Part shown: positions 18,357 through 26,218 of the stretch, in pieces
How the letters are laid out: every line of letters starts with the position of its first letter
How positions within the stretch are numbered: position 1 is the first letter of the stretch
From: Bryobacterales bacterium
Lineage (GTDB): Bacteria; Acidobacteriota; Terriglobia; Bryobacterales; UBA6623
Direction: 5' to 3'
Length of the DNA: 41,793 nucleotides
Assembly: GCA_028819235.1 (NCBI GenBank)
Contig: JAPPMC010000023.1
Span: 1 to 41,793 of the forward strand
Notes under the pieces: generated by a model
Told to the model about the DNA's origin: nothing
What the model saw: the letters and a program-made list of their open reading frames with translations, nothing else
Database searches by the model: none
Made by a program: the position numbers and the translations under genes

Positions 18357-18859
18357 TAGGGTGTCCACCATCGCTCCCGGCGGGCGCAGCGGAAGTCTAG
18401 CACCAGTACGCACGACGCTCGCGCCCGCGCCTGCGCGGCGGCAGAGTCCTCCAGATTGAGCACATCGCGCAGATGAAGCCGGCGGCGTCCAACAGGGGCT
18501 TGCCCCTCTCGTCGCGCACCGTCCGCGTGCGCTCGAACTGCCAGAACAGGATCGCGCAGCCGCGCTCGCCCTTGCGCACCTGCCCGCCCAGGCTCTTGAT
18601 CTGCTTCTGCGTCCCGCACCGCTGGCCGCCGAAGTCCCGCTTGCTCGCCTCTGCGGCGAGGAACACACAGTTCCCGCCGCGGTTCGTCTTGCGTCTTGAC
18701 GTTGTACGGGAGGACCTTGACCGCCGGCTCCTAGGCTTGGACCCAAGGGGCCATGCCGTTCTTGATCGCTTCGACCAGTGTCTCGGCGACCTTGTGGAAG
18801 TAGTCCTCTTTCGTTGAGGTGAGAAAACTCTTGGCGCGCCGCCAGTTGCCTTTGCCCAT
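18357..18859 (-). pseudogene. ArdC-like antirestriction protein, decayed
   Basis: Remnant of an ArdC N-terminal (DUF1738-type, ssDNA-binding) domain. From ATG 18859 the frame reads DYFHKVAETLVEAIKNGMAPWVQ, as in ArdC, then hits an in-frame TAG at 18733-18731. Past the stop the frame runs to PYNVKT; there an apparent 7-bp tandem duplication (AAGACGC twice) shifts the frame. The next frame continues NRGGNCVFLAAEASKRDFG and IKSLGGQVRKGERGCAILFW, which fit the family. A further shift is needed to reach LRDVLNLEDS, which aligns with the family's VFN.EQ segment. The metallopeptidase half is missing. At least three lesions, so it is not functional. ArdC genes travel on plasmids and islands. Confidence 0.75.
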
Positions 18860-19171
18860 GCGGCGATTGTGGCAATCGGGCGTCATTTCCCGCTGAGCCG
18901 AAAATGGCCGGGATCCGCTAGGCTGGAGGCTTCGGCGTCCGCTCGGACGGGCTGGAGACCGTCGACCAGCTCATTGAGGGCGAGATGCCGCGCCCTGGCC
19001 CTAGGGCCAAGCGGCGCCGCCCGGCCCCGAGAGGGGCACCCGGCGGCGTCCGGCATCGACTTCACCCGCCGGCCGCAAATGCGCAGCCATCCGTGCGCCA
19101 CGAGAGGTCCGCAGGGAGAACGCGGTGAAAGGCGGAACGCGGCCCTAGAGACCGCGTCCCCCACGATCCGG
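18860..19171. other. Short stretch without a gene
   Basis: Lies between the ArdC remnant and the Fic gene stop. One plus-strand frame (GLETVDQLIEGEMPRPGPRA) looks faintly protein-like but has no start or family. Confidence 0.4.
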
Positions 19172-20191
19172 CTAGCGGGGCAGGGGCACCAAGTCGCCGT
19201 CTCGGAGCGGAGGCACGTACTGATCGACGTAGGTCCGCCCGCCGTTTCCGTTGGGCCGCTCCAGATCCCCGGCCAGGGCACTTCGGCCGATGCTGATGCA
19301 CCCCTCGAGTTCGAGGCTCTCCAAGCGGCCCAAGTGGTCGCTGAAGGCCCTGAGGTCGCCGCTGTCAGCTGCCTCAAGTGCCCGGATGTATAGCGGCTTC
19401 CGGTCGGCCGCAATTATGGGCGGAGGTAGCCAGCGCTTGGTGTAGGCGTAGGCCATCAGCATTCGCGAGACACGCCCGTTGCCGTCGCGGAACGGATGCG
19501 TGCGGACGAACCGGTGGTGCATCCACGCCGCCTCGACCTGCACGGGGTAGTCTTGCGCCTCGATCTCCCGGTGCAGCTCGATGAATCGGTCCATCTCGGA
19601 CTGCACCTGCTCGGGCGGGCAGTACTCGTGGATCCGACCGACCGTCCGGCGCGGATTGTTGGGGATCCTCTTCCACACACCCTTCTCCCGGAAGGGAATC
19701 TGCACGCGCCGCATGGCCTTGCCGTCCGGCGTGATCTGGAGTCCCGTGACGGTCTCTTGGTGGCGCGTTAGCATTGCATGCCACGAGCGGATCGTGTAGT
19801 GCGTGAGCGGCTGACCGTCGGCGACATCGCGGAACATCACCTCCAGGGCGTCCGCTTGGTCCTGCAGCAGGCCCTGGATCGTCGCGTCCGGGAGCCCCTC
19901 GATCGTGTGGGCTCCCATGACGCCCTGAAGGCCCTCAGCCATCAGCTCCTCGGTGACGCCCCTGCGCAGGGTATAGAGGTTCTCGATCTGGCCGTTTTCG
20001 ATGGCGAATGCGCGCCCGCGTTCCTCAAGCCAGTTATCGAGGAAGCGCCGGGGCCTGTCGCGGCCGGTCAGGGCGTTCCGGATCTCTTGCCACTCGTGTT
20101 CCATCTCCGCGAGCCCGGGCAACCCCCAGCGATGCGCCCCCTCGGGCATCCCCTCGAGAGGCGCCCACTTGGCCGGATCCTTCCGTGTCAT
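19172..20191 (-). CDS. Fic-domain protein (putative nucleotidyl/AMP transferase)
   Basis: 339-residue Fic protein, expected to transfer AMP or a similar nucleotide onto Ser/Thr/Tyr of a target. The active-site loop is canonical, HPFRDGNGR from H232, with a flap region upstream (TVGRIHEYCPPEQV) and the preceding helix VEAAWMHHRFVRT. An N-terminal segment GQIENLYTL resembles the autoinhibitory (S/T)xxxE(G/N) helix, keeping the Glu-Asn pair but with Asn in place of Ser/Thr. The ATG overlaps the stop of the upstream HD gene as ATGA, so it is translationally coupled to it. The intact catalytic motif implies activity; the target is unknown. It could be a toxin, a regulator or a phage-defence effector. 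Confidence 0.92.
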   Translation of the reverse strand: MTRKDPAKWAPLEGMPEGAHRWGLPGLAEMEHEWQEIRNALTGRDRPRRFLDNWLEERGRAFAIENGQIENLYTLRRGVTEELMAEGLQGVMGAHTIEGLPDATIQGLLQDQADALEVMFRDVADGQPLTHYTIRSWHAMLTRHQETVTGLQITPDGKAMRRVQIPFREKGVWKRIPNNPRRTVGRIHEYCPPEQVQSEMDRFIELHREIEAQDYPVQVEAAWMHHRFVRTHPFRDGNGRVSRMLMAYAYTKRWLPPPIIAADRKPLYIRALEAADSGDLRAFSDHLGRLESLELEGCISIGRSALAGDLERPNGNGGRTYVDQYVPPLRDGDLVPLPR

Positions 20192-20682
20192 GTTCGTCTC
20201 CTGTTTTTGAGTCGAAGGTCCAAGCGCGCCAGTGCGGTCTCGTAGCGGCGGCGCAGCGAAGGCGTCAGGCCCTCCGGGGAGACGGTCAGATGGTCGAGCA
20301 GATCGGCCCGCTTGGGCGCTATCGCCATCGTGTTGCCGCCGCGGACGATGCGCCCGATGTAGTCAGCGTACGTCTCGCCTCCATCGGCCGGCGTACCCCG
20401 GCGGATCACCGTGCGCACGGCCTCAACGACGTCGGGGAGGAATCCGCTTTCGAGCAGGCTCTCGGCCGTCAGGCTCGTGTCCTCGACCGTGTCGTGCAGC
20501 CATCCGGCGGCTTCCCGCTGGTCGGGTGTCCCTCCTCCGCCGGCGTCCTCCCGCACGGAATCGGCGACCCGCCGCAGGTGCTCTCCGCAAGGCCGCCCCG
20601 CGCGGTCCCTCTGCGCTCCGTGTGCCCTTAGGGCCACGCGTTCGGCCTGTCTCGCCTGATTGCTGCCCGCACCCTGCGTCAT
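20188..20682 (-). CDS. HD-domain phosphohydrolase, SpoT/MESH1-like
   Basis: 164-residue HD hydrolase. Metal and substrate residues of the SpoT-type HD domain are visible: H35 (GEHLRRVA), H63-D64 with E67-D68 in AAGWLHDTVEDT, and D127 in KRADLLDHL. The spacing resembles small alarmone hydrolases of about 180 residues that remove pyrophosphate from ppGpp-like nucleotides, and family members in phage or accessory loci. Both ends overlap neighbours by ATGA: with the zinc-ribbon ORF upstream and with fic downstream. By analogy with the HD domain of GlnD, which removes UMP from a protein, it might remove the nucleotide added by the Fic partner; this is inference. Confidence 0.85.
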   Translation of the reverse strand: MTQGAGSNQARQAERVALRAHGAQRDRAGRPCGEHLRRVADSVREDAGGGGTPDQREAAGWLHDTVEDTSLTAESLLESGFLPDVVEAVRTVIRRGTPADGGETYADYIGRIVRGGNTMAIAPKRADLLDHLTVSPEGLTPSLRRRYETALARLDLRLKNRRRT

Positions 20683-20891
20683 GTCTGCCGCCCGTTCTTC
20701 ACGTGGAAGGCCCTGTTCTGGCAGCTCTTGCAGAAGCGCTTCCGGGGACCCCTGTGCGGCCCGTGCCGCTCATGCAGCGCCCCGCAGGTCTCGCACTTCC
20801 AGTCGTAGCTGCCGTCGGCGTGGTAGTGCACGACACTGGCGGGCTGCTCACTCCTCCCGCGCTGAACGTTCAGGCCCGCCTCCGCCGGCAT
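20679..20891 (-). CDS. Small zinc-ribbon protein
   Basis: 70-residue basic protein with two CxxC pairs, C33/C36 in WKCETCGALH and C54/C57 in RFCKSCQNR, which would bind one zinc ion. The central loop is Arg/His/Gly rich. No named family was recognised. It is the first gene of a three-gene operon; its TGA overlaps the ATG of the HD gene (ATGA). The start is uncertain: ATG 20891 has no Shine-Dalgarno, and an in-frame GTG just before HYHADGS is possible. It may bind nucleic acid or a partner protein. Confidence 0.7.
   Translation of the reverse strand: MPAEAGLNVQRGRSEQPASVVHYHADGSYDWKCETCGALHERHGPHRGPRKRFCKSCQNRAFHVKNGRQT
20862..20873. repeat. 12-bp perfect palindrome near the operon start
   Basis: CTGAACGTTCAG is a perfect palindrome within the first codons of the zinc-ribbon ORF. 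It could be an operator if the true start is the downstream GTG; it may also be chance. Confidence 0.35.
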
Positions 20892-21031
20892 TCAGCCCGG
20901 TACTCAGTCTAGTTTGCGATGCCCGGACGAGCAAGACCCCGGCAGCACTCAGTGCACGCTACGCGGCACGCGCTCGACCTGCCGCTGGACGGTCTCCATC
21001 ACGGTGAGCCCGTAGGCGAGCGCCCGCAGGT

Positions 21032-21172
21032 CCAGATCCCCGACGCACACGCGGGGATAGATCGTTGCGATGATCCACCGGCATGAGCCGGCTTGCCCCG
21101 TGCACACGGGGATGGCCCTGTGGTCCAGCCTCCGATCGGAGGGTCGCCTGCCCCGCACTAGCGGGGATGGCC
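21032..21172 (+). CRISPR. CRISPR-like relic: three type I-E-style repeats
   Basis: Three short inverted-repeat units resemble type I-E CRISPR repeats (CCCCGnnnnnnCGGGGATGG). CCCC arms are at 21038, 21096 and 21151; GGGGAT arms at 21053, 21108 and 21163. The GGGGAT arms are exactly 55 bp apart both times. Units 2 and 3 share TGCCCCG...CGGGGATGGCCC; unit 1 is more diverged (CGGGGATAGATC). The period is shorter than the 60-61 bp usual for type I-E. No cas gene is in the window. It may be a decayed mini-array or a coincidence of GC-rich hairpins. Confidence 0.4.
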
Positions 21173-21401
21173 CGCGCTGCAGCCGTAGCCGTGTCTCGCG
21201 ACCGGACTTCGGCTGTCGGAAGCGGCGTTGCGCCTGTGGCTCTCGACGGAGGACTCGCTCGTGCGGGTGATCGACACAGGGCTGCGGCGGATCGATGTTG
21301 ACGGGAACCTGGGCTCTCGCCCCACCCGAGGCCGCTGGGGCTGCTGATCGACCTGACTGATCTCACTACCCACGGCAGACAGGTCGCCATTTGTGGCGCG
21401 T
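21173..21401. other. Short stretch without a supported gene
   Basis: One plus-strand frame (about 21200-21345) reads protein-like (LRLSEAALRLWLSTED, VRVIDTGLRRIDVDG) but has no start codon or family, so it may be a gene fragment. Confidence 0.35.
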
Positions 21402-21941
21402 ATGCCTGCCCCAAAGCCCGCACTGCTCTTCGCGGTCGCTCTCCTGATGCCCTTTGTGCTGTCCATCCCGATGGCCGGACAGGGCAGCACGCCCACGTGT
21501 CCAGCGGAGTATTCCATGCAGACGGGCGCCAATGGTGTCGGCTACTGTCTGCTGACGGGGGTGCCGTCGATCTCGACCCGAAAGCCGGATGACGGGGCCT
21601 CCTTCTCCCTGGCGTGCGACACGGACAGCATCTGCATCGTCTCGGACGAGATCACAGTCCGAGACCCGCGGCTGAACGGCGGCTACGAATTCAGCTTCAC
21701 GCGCCAGCTCGCGTGGCAGGACACTGAGGTGGACGACATCTTCCGGGGCGTCAGGGGAGCGGTCGGGAGGGCGCTGTTCGCCGACGGTGGGGCATGTGGA
21801 GTGGTGAGCCTGAGTACCCGTGGGACACTGCCGGCTGGTCGACTGAACTGCGGAAGGTGCGGGCGGCGCTGCAGTTCTTGGCCGCGGCTTGCTGGGTGCC
21901 GTCGCAGCGGAGCAGCCGGGGCCCCGGTTCCAATGACCTGA
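21402..21941 (+). CDS. Putative secreted protein, C-terminus probably frameshifted
   Basis: ORF with a strong signal peptide (MPAPKPALLFAVALLMPFVL) and a Cys-containing mature part (PTCPAEYSMQTG, VGYCLLTGVPSIS, ACDTDSICIVSDEITVRD) that looks like a real exported protein up to about residue 130. After about 21785 this frame turns Arg/Cys rich. A second frame starting near 21794 reads WSGEPEYPWDTAGWSTEL and carries on for about 140 residues with a hydrophobic stretch, so a frameshift probably split one gene. No family recognised. ATG 21402 was chosen; a GTG at 21393 is also in frame. Confidence 0.45.
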   Translation: MPAPKPALLFAVALLMPFVLSIPMAGQGSTPTCPAEYSMQTGANGVGYCLLTGVPSISTRKPDDGASFSLACDTDSICIVSDEITVRDPRLNGGYEFSFTRQLAWQDTEVDDIFRGVRGAVGRALFADGGACGVVSLSTRGTLPAGRLNCGRCGRRCSSWPRLAGCRRSGAAGAPVPMT

Positions 21942-23458
21942 AGCGCCGGGCCCAAGCCTGGTCCGCCGACCGGGCGCGGGAGCGCGGATGGGCTGGCCTG
22001 TCCGGAGTTTGCGAAGCGTGCATGCTCGCAGCTTGCGTCCTGTGCGGCGTCGAATGGTTCTGGTGGGGCGGGTACTATTCCGTCAGCTGCTCTGTGCGGC
22101 TGCAGACGGTCCGGAAGTGCGAGGGGGCTGCGGAGTCTGGTTGCGGCCTCGCGGCGACCAGCGCTAGTGCGCCGGGTGCAGGTACAAGCGGTCACAGTAT
22201 CGCTTCCTCGGCGCAAGGCTGGGGCGGCGTCGCACGGGGTCTATGACCCCTTGATGCTCGACCTGAGGCAGGGAAGCAGCATGGTGGATTCGGACGCCGG
22301 GCTTGGGATGTGGCGACGACTACAATCGACATCCACGGAATCCTTGCACACCACCTGCGCACCGATGCCTGAAACAAACGAGCGGCCGCGAGTGTGAACC
22401 GAGGATCACGCCCAGAAGCCCTTCTCCGTGCTCGCCGTTGACCGCATGCCGAACGTTCAGTTCGTGTTCAACCGGGCCCATCATCGAGGGCTTGGCGGCC
22501 CCGCTCCTGGAGGTGCCGGGGAAACTCGACCAGCCACACAGAGGTAGAACAACCGTGACTGTCAGAGATGAGCACTTCGCCGTTCCCGGATGAGCCGGTG
22601 GCGGTAGCGCCGTCGCCCGGCTCGATCAGCCTTGGCGAGGACGCGAGCCCGTAGTCTCACTAGCATCGAGCCGCCGCAGTCCCAACTCGATGGCGCACGT
22701 GAGCGTCTCCTCCGTAGGCATCCTGGCCCACGCCCTCCGCCGTCCGCCAGCGCCGCTTGCCGTGAAATCGTGTGAGTGCCCCAGAAGCAACTATCCCGGT
22801 AGCACGATTGGGCCTGAAGTGCGTGGTAGTGGCTTGGCCTAGGTGTTGATGGGGTCGCGGTTGGCGCTACCAGGGCCCGAGAAGTCCGGCTAAGTCAGGA
22901 GGTCCGCAGCATGCGCGAGCCTCCCAGTTGACAACGCTAGCAGTGTGGTTGTGAGATTCTCGCGGCTCACCTGATAGGCATCTGTACGCACCTATCCGAC
23001 GGTAGCGGGTGGCACGTTGCGGCTTGGACTACCGTCCTCGGACGGTGTCATTCTTCTCGTACGGCTCGCCTGCCGCCGAGGTGGACACAAATTGACGCTC
23101 GGTTCCTACCTTCCGGGTCACATTGTTGTTCTGAGATTGATCTTCCAGTAGTGGCTGTGACTTCCTTCGCTCCGGTCTCCCGCCATTGAGCCAGATAGGC
23201 TGGAACCGTCCAGAGGGCCAGCCAGATCTGCTTGTATGCACTCCCTGATTCCTCGGCTCGTGTGCGGCGTGGCTGCGCTCCGCCCACCGTACCGCTCGAA
23301 CCAGATCCTGCCACGCTAGTGGGTGCCTGGGACTCCCAATCGCTATTGACCATTAGTGGAGAGCGCTCGGGGAACCTAGCTCCAATCGGCGGGCTACGCC
23401 AGGCTTGCTCCTCGCGTTCCGAGCCTGTGCCGCCGGTTCCGGCGATCCGGCTGACTAC
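21942..23458. other. Gene-poor stretch with the right direct repeat
   Basis: About 1.5 kb. The first 300 bases may be the frameshifted tail of the secreted-protein gene. The rest has only short frames with no domain or ribosome-binding site. It includes the right copy of the direct repeat. Confidence 0.5.
22789..22920 (+). repeat. Diverged direct repeat, right copy
   Basis: The core from 22828 matches the left copy at 18011 (GCCTAGGTGTTGAT in common), with patchy similarity to either side. The same orientation and a separation of 4817 bp bracket the accessory genes between them. Confidence 0.6.
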
Positions 23459-23464
23459 TACAAT
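23459..23464 (+). promoter_or_regulatory. Possible -10 box (TACAAT) of sppA
   Basis: TACAAT with a weak TTCCGG 16 nt upstream. It sits 18 nt before the GTG start, leaving room for the AGGGAGG ribosome-binding site. Confidence 0.4.
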
Positions 23465-23482
23465 GGCCAGAGGGAGGCCCCA

Positions 23483-25255
23483 GTGAACAGCTTCAAGAAG
23501 GGAATTCTGGTCGGAGTCGGTTCGATTGTCGGAGTGTGGCTCCTCGGCGCCGTCGTAACGTTCGCCATTCTCGGCAGCGGCGGTGGCGGTCCGCGCGTGG
23601 AACCCGATTCCGCTCTCGAGGTTCATCTGAGTGGTGCGATTCCCGAGTACGTGGAATTCAACATCCCTGATCTATTGGGCGGACAGGAGCGTGACACGGC
23701 CACACTGCTAAATCAGATCCGCGCGATTCGCGCGGCGGCCGACGACGAGCGCATCAAGGCTCTGGTACTACGGTGCAACTGGTCGGCCGGAGGCTGGGCC
23801 AGAGCGCAGGAACTGCGATGGGCAATTGCCGCGTTCAAGGAGTCGGGCAAGCCTGTCTGGGCATTCCTAGAAGTGGCCGGAAGGGAAGACTACTACGTTG
23901 CCGCGCTCGCCGACAGGATTGTCCTGCAGCCCGAGACGTACCTGAACCTGACGGGACTGCGGATGGAGGTGATGTTCTTCAAAGGCGCGATGGACAAACT
24001 GGGCATTGAGGCCGACCTCATCCGGACGGGCCGCTACAAGAGTGCCGGCGAACCGTTCTCGCGTGAGGAGATGTCTCCAGAGTGGCGGCAGGTGCTAAAC
24101 GAGACGTTGGATGAGTTCTTGGACCAGCTGCTGGAAGGGATCGCCGAGGGCCGCGGCAGCGATGCTGCCCACTGGCGCACGGTTCTCGACCAAGGGCCCT
24201 TCACGGCTGCGCAAGCGCGGGAGACCGGCCTGTCAGACGACATCCTCTACGAAGACGAGTTCTACGAGCAGCTCACCGAGGCCGTCGGGTTGGACGAGGA
24301 GATTGATCGAATCGGGATTTCCGGTTACGTCCGATCGTCCGGTCCGGGCCGTTTGCGGGGAGGCAAGACATTCGCGCTTCTGCACGCCGCAGGGCCCATT
24401 TCCAGTGGATCAGAGGATCCAACTCCATTTGGCACGTCGTCCGGCACGCTGGCTTCCCGCTCGTTCATAAGCAGGCTGGACGGATTGCGCGAGGACGATT
24501 CCGTGGACGGTGTGATCCTGCGTATCGATTCTCCCGGCGGCGACGCGATCGCGTCAGAGCAAATCCTGAGGGCCGTGCGCCGGCTGGCCGCCGAGAAGCC
24601 CATGGTTGTCTCGATGGCAAACGTGGCAGCTTCCGGCGGGTACTACATCGCGGCAGTGCCTGATGTCCCGATCCTGGCCTATCCCGGCACATACACTGGG
24701 TCGATCGGTGTTTTCACTATTCATCTCAACCTGCGTTCCCTCTACGACAAGCTCGGAATCAACAAGGAAATCCTCGTCCGCGGCGAGAACGCGGCGATCG
24801 AATCGGATTATCGGCCGCTATCCCCGTCTGAGCGGGCGAAGCTCAGCGGCTACGTGGACTCCATATACGACACTTTTCTGGAGCGAGTCTCCGAAGGGCG
24901 CGGAATGCCAGCGGAGCAGGTAGCGGAACTGGCGGAGGGTAGGGTGTGGATAGGGTCCCAAGCCTCGGAAAACGGCCTAGTGGACGGCCTTGGTGGATAT
25001 CTTGACGCGATCGACCGTCTGCGTGAGGCAGCGGGTCTGGAGGAGGGCGAGGCTGCTCGGATCGTGGTCCACCCGGAACGGCGCTCGATCCTCGAAACAA
25101 TCCTCTCCGGCCGGCACATGGCATTCGGGCCCAGCCAGGCAATGCCCCTGAAGATCCCCGGCATGCAGGTGTCATTGGCCGAGGCTGCATGGTGGGCTCA
25201 GCACCTGCGCAACGGTCCAGTCGCGATGGCTCCGCACCGCATCTCCGTTCAGTGA
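23483..25255 (+). CDS. sppA: Signal peptide peptidase SppA, long (67K) type
   Basis: 590-residue membrane-bound serine protease that degrades leftover signal peptides. Residues 8-31 form the N-terminal membrane anchor. Two tandem S49 domains follow. The N-terminal one carries the catalytic Lys (K186 in TGRYKSAGEPF) and the C-terminal one the nucleophile (S384 in NVAASGGYYIA), the Ser-Lys dyad arrangement of E. coli SppA. RIDSPGGDAIASEQI and YTGSIGVF are further family motifs. GTG 23483 is supported by AGGGAGG 5 nt upstream; the longer frame to 23405 has no such site. efp follows on the same strand after 85 nt. Confidence 0.96.
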   Translation: MNSFKKGILVGVGSIVGVWLLGAVVTFAILGSGGGGPRVEPDSALEVHLSGAIPEYVEFNIPDLLGGQERDTATLLNQIRAIRAAADDERIKALVLRCNWSAGGWARAQELRWAIAAFKESGKPVWAFLEVAGREDYYVAALADRIVLQPETYLNLTGLRMEVMFFKGAMDKLGIEADLIRTGRYKSAGEPFSREEMSPEWRQVLNETLDEFLDQLLEGIAEGRGSDAAHWRTVLDQGPFTAAQARETGLSDDILYEDEFYEQLTEAVGLDEEIDRIGISGYVRSSGPGRLRGGKTFALLHAAGPISSGSEDPTPFGTSSGTLASRSFISRLDGLREDDSVDGVILRIDSPGGDAIASEQILRAVRRLAAEKPMVVSMANVAASGGYYIAAVPDVPILAYPGTYTGSIGVFTIHLNLRSLYDKLGINKEILVRGENAAIESDYRPLSPSERAKLSGYVDSIYDTFLERVSEGRGMPAEQVAELAEGRVWIGSQASENGLVDGLGGYLDAIDRLREAAGLEEGEAARIVVHPERRSILETILSGRHMAFGPSQAMPLKIPGMQVSLAEAAWWAQHLRNGPVAMAPHRISVQ

Positions 25256-25271
25256 CGAACTGAGCTGGGGA

Positions 25272-25277
25272 TACAAT
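25272..25277 (+). promoter_or_regulatory. Possible -10 box (TACAAT) of efp
   Basis: TACAAT lies 63 nt before the TTG start, between sppA and efp, suggesting efp has its own promoter. The -35 region (TTCAGT near 25248) is weak. Confidence 0.35.
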
Positions 25278-25340
25278 CAAGCCGGAGGGGGCCCGCGGCA
25301 GACGTTTTTGGGCGCGGAGTCGCGGAGTGGGGAGGCGCAT

Positions 25341-25901
25341 TTGAACGTTCAGGCAACGCAGCTTCGACCGGGCATGGTAGTCCGCCACAGGGGCGATATT
25401 TGCACGATCCACAAGACCGAGCACCGCACTCCCGGGAACAAGCGGGGCTTCGTACAAGCCAAGATGCGCAACCACCGCTCCGGTGCGATGGTCGACGAGC
25501 GCTTCTCTTCCGAAGCAGTCCTGCACAAGGTGATGATGGAATCCTTGGAGATGCAGTTCATCTATGTCGACGGGGACACCTACCACCTAATGAACCTAGA
25601 GAACTTCGAGCAGGTGGAGTTGAGGGAAGAGCAACTCGGTGATCAAGTCAACTACATGATCCCGGACACGATCCTGAAGGTGCAGTTCTTGGACGGCGTG
25701 CCTTTCAACCTCGACCTGCCGTCAGCCGTGGAGCTTGAGGTTGTCGAGACCGAGCCGTCCATCAAGGGCGCAACGGTTACAAACGTGACCAAGCCGGCCA
25801 AGACCGAAACCGGTCTTGTCGTTCAGGTGCCGCAGTTCATCCGTGAGGGCGAGACTATCCGCGTCAACACCGCGGACGGTTCGTACCTCGGTCGGGCGTA
25901 G
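25341..25901 (+). CDS. efp: Elongation factor P
   Basis: 186-residue EF-P, which relieves ribosome stalling at polyproline. All three beta-barrel domains are present: QLRPGMVVRHRGDICTIHKTEH, domain II around FIYVDGDTYHLMNLENFEQV, and the domain III signature LPSAVELEVVETEPSIKG ending GETIRVNTADGSYLGR. TTG 25341 is the start, backed by GGGGAGG 6 nt upstream. The tip loop reads PGNKRGF: the residue aligned with the modified Lys34 of E. coli (PGKGQAF) is Asn, with Lys one position later. So standard EpmA-type lysylation may not apply, and the post-translational state is open. Confidence 0.96.
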   Translation: MNVQATQLRPGMVVRHRGDICTIHKTEHRTPGNKRGFVQAKMRNHRSGAMVDERFSSEAVLHKVMMESLEMQFIYVDGDTYHLMNLENFEQVELREEQLGDQVNYMIPDTILKVQFLDGVPFNLDLPSAVELEVVETEPSIKGATVTNVTKPAKTETGLVVQVPQFIREGETIRVNTADGSYLGRA

Positions 25902-26218
25902 TCGGGGCCCCGTGCCGCGGATGCCGAGCGTGCGGGACGCTTGTTCGCAGCTCGGCTTGAGGCTTGCTATGCGCAGCAACTAGCGGGTACGGGTCCAGCC
26001 TCCCTTGTCGGGCTTTGAACGGCAGCCCTTCTGCTAGCGGTCCAGGGCCGCCCAATCCCCGGTAAGAGGCTTCGAATCGAAGGAGGTCATCGTCGGGTCG
26101 ATGCGATCGGCGATTGGTCCTCGACATCGAACGGCGCACCCAACTGCGCGGCATCGGGTCAGGAGGAGCTCTCAGCACGGGTCGAGGACGTGATCGCTAC
26201 CGATGGCGTCGCCCCTCT
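25902..26218. other. Convergent intergenic stretch, nothing recognised
   Basis: Separates efp from the convergent amidase gene. No gene, tRNA or clear terminator with a T-run was seen. Confidence 0.5.

Noticed and set aside
20863..25353. Shared 12-mer TGAACGTTCAGG in the zinc-ribbon gene and at the efp start
   Set aside because: Both lie in coding sequence for LNVQ on opposite strands; probably coincidence.
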